Shown: one piece after another, positions 60,031 to 64,000 of the stretch
Numbering within the stretch: position 1 is the stretch's first letter
How the letters are laid out: each line of letters begins with the position of its first letter
Source of the DNA: Pseudomonas marginalis
GTDB taxonomy: Bacteria; Pseudomonadota; Gammaproteobacteria; Pseudomonadales; Pseudomonadaceae
DNA length: 64,000 bases
Direction of reading: 5' to 3'
Assembly: GCF_008692035.1 (NCBI RefSeq)
Contig: NZ_VTFG01000002.1
Location: 1,922,001-1,986,000, forward strand
Made by a program: the position numbers and the translations under genes
The notes under the pieces: generated by a model
Seen by the model: the letters and a program-made list of their open reading frames with translations, nothing else
Databases searched by the model: none
What the model was told of the DNA's origin: nothing

Positions 60031-61326
60031 ATGCTTCGCGCCTTGATTACCCTCGCTCTTGTCTGCCTGCTCCAATCGGCGTTTGCCGACGAGCGCGCAC
60101 AAACTCAACAACAGTTGGACGCTACGCGTCAGGACATTACCGAGCTGAAAAAACTGCTCGGCAAGCTCCAGGAAGAAAAATCCGGGGTGCAGAAAGACCT
60201 GCGCGGCACGGAAACCGAAATGGGCAAGCTGGAGAAGCAGGTCCAGGAGCTGCAAAAAGAACTAAAGAAGAGCGAGTCGGAACTGGAGCGACTCGACGCT
60301 GAGAAAAAAAAACTCCAGAGCGCACGCGTTGAACAGCAACGCTTGATCGCGATCCAGGCCCGCGCCGCCTACCAGAGCGGCCGCCAGGAATACCTCAAGC
60401 TGCTGCTCAACCAGCAGAACCCGGAGAAATTCGCGCGCACCCTGACCTACTACGACTACCTGAGCAAGGCCCGCCTGGAGCAATTGAAAAGCTTCAACGA
60501 GACCCTGCGCCAGTTGGCCAACGTCGAACAGGAAATCGCCAACCAGCAGTCGCAGCTGGAGGACCAGAAAGCCAGCCTCAACGCCCAGCGCGACGAGCTG
60601 GACAAGGTCCGCAAGGAGCGCCAGCTGGCCCTGGCCAAGCTCAATGACGACGTGAAGGCGCGCGACGCCAAGCTGCAGGCCCGCGAGCAGGACCAGGCCG
60701 ACCTGGCCAAAGTGCTCAAGACCATCGAAGAAACCCTGGCACGCCAGGCACGCGAGGCCGAAGAAGCGCGACAGAAAGCGCTGATCGCCCAGCAGGAAGC
60801 GGAAAAAAAGCGCCAGCGTGAGGCCGAACTGGCAGCCACCAGCGATGCCCCCGCACCGCGTAAACCGGCACATGCCGCCCCTGGCCCGCTGGTTTCCAGT
60901 GCCGGCGAGTCGTTCGGCGGGCCTTTTGCTTCAGCCCGCGGCAAACTTCCATGGCCGGTTGATGGTCGACTACTGGCACGCTTTGGGGAAACCCGAGGCG
61001 ACGATACCCGCGCCAAGTGGGATGGGGTGATGATCAGCGCCTCTGCCGGCAGCCAGGTCCACGCCGTACATGGCGGGCGCGTGGTGTTTGCCGATTGGCT
61101 GCGGGGCGCCGGCTTGCTGGTGATTCTCGACCACGGTAATGGCTATTTAAGCCTTTATGGCCACAATCAGACGTTACTCAAGTCGGCAGGTGATGTTGTA
61201 AAAGCCGGTGAATCCATCTCCACTGTCGGTAACAGTGGTGGCCAGGACACCCCGGCGCTGTACTTCGCTATTCGTCAGCAGGGTCGCCCGAGCGATCCCG
61301 CACAATGGTGCCGGTCCCAAGGATAG
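60031..61326 (+). CDS. envC: murein hydrolase activator EnvC
   Basis: A 431-residue periplasmic protein. A signal peptide (LITLALVCLLQSAFA, then DE) is followed by a long coiled coil (about 20-270, rich in Glu/Lys/Gln/Leu) and a C-terminal LytM (M23-like) domain. The LytM zinc ligands are missing: the usual His of HxGxD is Lys in KWDGVM and the HxH motif reads LYF. It is therefore an activator of AmiA/B-type amidases at the septum, not a peptidase. A ctpA-like gene follows after 30 bp, so they form one operon. Confidence 0.93.
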   Translation: MLRALITLALVCLLQSAFADERAQTQQQLDATRQDITELKKLLGKLQEEKSGVQKDLRGTETEMGKLEKQVQELQKELKKSESELERLDAEKKKLQSARVEQQRLIAIQARAAYQSGRQEYLKLLLNQQNPEKFARTLTYYDYLSKARLEQLKSFNETLRQLANVEQEIANQQSQLEDQKASLNAQRDELDKVRKERQLALAKLNDDVKARDAKLQAREQDQADLAKVLKTIEETLARQAREAEEARQKALIAQQEAEKKRQREAELAATSDAPAPRKPAHAAPGPLVSSAGESFGGPFASARGKLPWPVDGRLLARFGETRGDDTRAKWDGVMISASAGSQVHAVHGGRVVFADWLRGAGLLVILDHGNGYLSLYGHNQTLLKSAGDVVKAGESISTVGNSGGQDTPALYFAIRQQGRPSDPAQWCRSQG

Positions 61327-61356
61327 GGTCGCATCTACATTAGGAGTTCGTTCGAC

Positions 61357-62673
61357 ATGCTGCATTTGTCCCGCCTCACTTCGCTGGCCCTGACGATCGC
61401 CCTGGTCATCGGCGCGCCTCTGGCTTTTGCCGACCAGGCCGCCCCGGCTGCACCCGCCGCCACGGCCGCGACCACCAAGGCGCCATTGCCGCTGGACGAG
61501 CTGCGCACCTTTGCCGAGGTCATGGACCGGATCAAGGCCGCCTATGTCGAACCTGTAGACGACAAGACCCTGCTGGAGAATGCCATCAAGGGCATGCTCA
61601 GCAACCTTGATCCGCACTCCGCCTACCTGGGTCCGGAAGATTTTGCCGAGCTGCAGGAAAGCACCAGCGGTGAATTCGGCGGCCTGGGCATTGAAGTCGG
61701 CGCCGAAGACGGCAATATCAAGGTGGTCTCGCCCATCGATGACACCCCGGCGTCCAAGGCCGGCATCCAGGCCGGTGACTTTATCGTCAAGATCAACGGC
61801 CAGCCGACCCGCGGCCAGACCATGACCGAAGCCGTCGACAAGATGCGCGGCAAGATCGGCCAGAAAATCACCCTGACCCTGGTGCGCGACGGCGGCAACC
61901 CGTTTGACGTGACGCTCACCCGCGCGACCATCGTGGTCAAGAGCGTGAAGAGCCAGCTGCTGGAGTCGGGCTACGGTTACATCCGCATCACCCAGTTCCA
62001 GGTCAAGACCGGCGACGAAGTGGCCAAGGCCCTGGCCAAGCTGCGCAAGGACAACGGCAAGAAACTCAGCGGCATCGTGCTCGACCTGCGCAACAACCCG
62101 GGCGGCGTGCTGCAGTCGGCGGTGGAAGTGGTCGACCACTTCATCACCAAGGGCCTGATCGTCTACACCAAGGGCCGTATCGCCAACTCCGAGCTGCGCT
62201 TCTCGGCCACCGGCAACGACCTCAGCGAGAACGTGCCATTGGCCGTGCTGATCAACGGCGGCAGCGCCTCGGCCTCGGAAATCGTCGCCGGCGCCCTGCA
62301 AGACCAGAAGCGCGGCGTGCTGATGGGCACCACCAGCTTCGGCAAAGGCTCGGTACAAACCGTGCTGCCGCTGAACAACGATCGCGCCCTGAAGATCACC
62401 ACCGCGCTGTACTACACGCCGAACGGCCGCTCGATCCAGGCCCAGGGCATCGTGCCGGACATCGAAGTGCGCAAGGCCAAGATCACCAACGAAATCGACA
62501 GCGAGTACTACAAGGAAGCCGACCTGCAAGGTCACCTGGGCAATGGCAACGGCGGTGCCGACCAGCCAACCGGCAGCAGCAAGAAAGCCAAGCCGATGCC
62601 GCAGGACGATGACTACCAGTTGGCCCAGGCGCTGAGCCTGCTCAAGGGCCTGAGCATTACGCGCAGCCGTTGA
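61357..62673 (+). CDS. S41 family carboxyl-terminal protease CtpA-like
   Basis: A 438-residue periplasmic C-terminal processing protease. It has a signal peptide (LTIALVIGAPLAFA, then DQA), a PDZ domain (about 95-180, GGLGIEVGAEDGNIKV) and the S41 core with nucleophile Ser in GGSASASEIVAG and Lys in TSFGKGSVQT. The length fits the shorter CTP-3 class (PA5134 in P. aeruginosa). It lies between envC and yibQ, pointing to a joint role in cell-wall control. Confidence 0.93.
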   Translation: MLHLSRLTSLALTIALVIGAPLAFADQAAPAAPAATAATTKAPLPLDELRTFAEVMDRIKAAYVEPVDDKTLLENAIKGMLSNLDPHSAYLGPEDFAELQESTSGEFGGLGIEVGAEDGNIKVVSPIDDTPASKAGIQAGDFIVKINGQPTRGQTMTEAVDKMRGKIGQKITLTLVRDGGNPFDVTLTRATIVVKSVKSQLLESGYGYIRITQFQVKTGDEVAKALAKLRKDNGKKLSGIVLDLRNNPGGVLQSAVEVVDHFITKGLIVYTKGRIANSELRFSATGNDLSENVPLAVLINGGSASASEIVAGALQDQKRGVLMGTTSFGKGSVQTVLPLNNDRALKITTALYYTPNGRSIQAQGIVPDIEVRKAKITNEIDSEYYKEADLQGHLGNGNGGADQPTGSSKKAKPMPQDDDYQLAQALSLLKGLSITRSR

Positions 62674-62674
62674 T

Positions 62675-63454
62675 ATGCGTGTTGCCCTGATCATCGCTGT
62701 GCTGTGCAGCCTGGCAGGGGTCGCCCAAGCGACCCCTGTCGGCGAATCCCACAAAGCCTACCTGACCCTTATCATCGACGACCTGGGGCAAAACCTGCCC
62801 CGGGATCGTCGCGTGCTGGCCCTGCCTGGGCCAGTGACCACGGCGATCATGCCCGACACGCCCCACGCCGCCGAATTCGCCCGCGAAGCGCACAAGGCCG
62901 GCAAGATCGTGATCCTGCACATGCCCATGGACCCCGCCACCGGCCCGTTCGCCTGGCACCCTGAACTCTCCCTCGAAGAACTTGGCCAACGCCTGGACGC
63001 CGCCTTCAAGGCCGTGCCCTACACCGCCGGCATCAATAACCATATGGGCAGTCGCATGACCGCCCAGCCGGCCGCCATGGCCTGGCTGATGGCGGAACTG
63101 CAGCGGCGCAACAAATTCTTCGTCGACAGCCGCACCAGCGCACAGACCGTGGCCGCCGCCGAGGCGCAGAAGATCGGCCTGGCCCATGTCTCGCGGGATG
63201 TATTCCTCGATGATGAGCGCACCGAAGCGGCGATTGCCACGCAGCTGCAAACCGCGATCAAGCTGGCGCATAAACAGGGTTCGGCGGTGATGATCGGCCA
63301 CCCCTATCCGCAGACGCTGGCGGTGCTCGAGCGCGAATTGCCCAAGCTCCAGGCCCAGGGTATCGAGTGGATTGATATCAAGCTGATGATCAGTGTGCGC
63401 AGCAATCAAGCCATGGCGGGGCACGGCAAGAACGGCGTCTACCGCTACAAATAG
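62675..63454 (+). CDS. divergent polysaccharide deacetylase family protein (YibQ-like)
   Basis: A 259-residue secreted protein with a signal peptide (ALIIAVLCSLAGVAQA, then TPV). The divergent polysaccharide deacetylase fold is shown by LTLIIDDLGQN, INNHMGSRMTA, FFVDSRTSA and MIGHPYPQTL. The substrate is unknown, although the neighbours act on the wall. It begins 1 bp after the ctpA stop, the last gene of envC-ctpA-yibQ. Its 3' end overlaps the convergent binding-protein gene by 10 bp. Confidence 0.9.
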   Translation: MRVALIIAVLCSLAGVAQATPVGESHKAYLTLIIDDLGQNLPRDRRVLALPGPVTTAIMPDTPHAAEFAREAHKAGKIVILHMPMDPATGPFAWHPELSLEELGQRLDAAFKAVPYTAGINNHMGSRMTAQPAAMAWLMAELQRRNKFFVDSRTSAQTVAAAEAQKIGLAHVSRDVFLDDERTEAAIATQLQTAIKLAHKQGSAVMIGHPYPQTLAVLERELPKLQAQGIEWIDIKLMISVRSNQAMAGHGKNGVYRYK

Positions 63455-64000
63455 TCCGCCATGATCTGTTCCACCCGCCCTTCAGAGCGCAACTGATCCA
63501 ACGCTGCCTGCAGCCTGGCCACCGTCTCATCCGGCACATCCTTGTTCAGCGCCAGGTACAACTGGGCACTGTTGAACCGCAGCACAGTCTTGAGCCCGGT
63601 CACACCGACCTGGCGCGCCAGGTAACGTCCGGCCGGGTCGCCGGTGGCCCACAGGTCGATCTGGCCATCCACGAGCTTTTGCGCGTTGTCCTGGTCACGC
63701 AACACCACCACCGGGTTAAGGCCCTGCTTCTCCAGGGTCTCGGCGATGGCATCGCCTTTATAGGCGCCGATCCTGTAGCGGCGCGCGTGCTCCAGGTCGT
63801 CGAGCTGGATCTTGCTGTCGGCCTTGGCCAGCAGCACCCAGTCGTCCGGACCGATGGGGCCGACCCACTTGAACAGCGCTTCACGATCCGGCAGGCGCGC
63901 CATCACAAACACGCCATAGCCGGGTTTCTCCAGGGCGAGCTTGTAGATTCGCTCCCAGGGAAAACGCAGGGTGAGATTGTAGGAAATGCCGGCACGCTTG
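63445..64000 (-). CDS. periplasmic solute-binding protein family 3 (3' part)
   Basis: The frame is open to the window edge, so the N-terminus and signal peptide lie beyond. The 184 visible codons show a family-3 binding-protein C-terminal half: RFPWERIYK, GPIGPDDWVLLAK, RIGAYKGDAIAETLEKQGL and the VDGQIDLWATGDPAG hinge stretch, then a helical end. The ligand is unknown; the last residues (RVEQIMADYL) are typical of orphan receptors without a linked transporter. Convergent with yibQ. Confidence 0.88.
   Translation of the reverse strand, partial: KRAGISYNLTLRFPWERIYKLALEKPGYGVFVMARLPDREALFKWVGPIGPDDWVLLAKADSKIQLDDLEHARRYRIGAYKGDAIAETLEKQGLNPVVVLRDQDNAQKLVDGQIDLWATGDPAGRYLARQVGVTGLKTVLRFNSAQLYLALNKDVPDETVARLQAALDQLRSEGRVEQIMADYL

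Overview
The window is a chromosomal segment from a fluorescent Pseudomonas, most likely the P. fluorescens group. Three things point there: high GC, the pseudomonad gene order (ubiB-hisIE-tatABC-rsmE, opgGH-dtd-pip, a complete hut locus beside fbp, glnA...ntrBC-secB-grxC-gpmI), and many copies of the GTGGGAGGGGGCTTGC-type REP/REPIN repeat. It is mostly core genome. I see no tRNA, rRNA, insertion sequence, prophage or CRISPR array. Both edges cut a gene: the 3' part of ubiB on the left, and a minus-strand periplasmic solute-binding protein on the right.

Layout. 1-3.9 kb: ubiB (partial), hisI, hisE, tatA, tatB, tatC and rsmE, tightly packed on the plus strand. 4-8 kb: two tandem chemoreceptor genes with long helical periplasmic domains; the first has a FliA-type promoter. 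8-11.7 kb: a minus-strand polar amino-acid ABC system with two paralogous binding proteins, one permease and one ATPase. 11.8-16.1 kb: opgGH (periplasmic glucans). 16.4-20.1 kb: dtd, pip, an HSL-type esterase and a choline/betaine-type binding protein.

20.2-36.2 kb: the histidine utilisation locus. hutF is divergent from hutC-hutD. A long minus-strand operon follows: hutU, an NCS1 permease (probable urocanate carrier), hutX, hutW, hutV, an aberrant histidase paralogue without the MIO triad, true hutH, hutT, hutI and hutG. A sigma54-type promoter precedes hutU, and HutC-type operators (TGTA-N2-TACA) lie at its predicted start site and between hutC and hutF. The genes encode uptake of histidine and urocanate and the five-step route to glutamate, ammonia and formate.

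36.2-46.6 kb: lipocalin, a small lipoprotein, fbp, a DUF3999/DUF2339 membrane pair of unknown function, glgP and a YkgJ-like protein. 46.7-50.2 kb: typA and thiI. 50.3-55.9 kb is a nitrogen-control block: glnA behind a sigma54 promoter and NtrC site, a periplasmic chorismate mutase, ntrB-ntrC with its own two NtrC sites and sigma54-like promoter, and a three-module RNA behind another sigma54 promoter that I identify as the nitrogen-regulated sRNA NrsZ. 55.9-64 kb: a PA5126-like membrane protein, trmL, secB, grxC, an atypical rhodanese, gpmI, envC-like, ctpA-like and yibQ-like genes, then the truncated binding protein.

The most notable observations are the NrsZ-type RNA, whose three modules show compensatory base changes in their stems; the histidase paralogue that cannot form the MIO cofactor; and the sigma54/NtrC and sigma54/HutC promoter architectures that join histidine catabolism and nitrogen control in this window.
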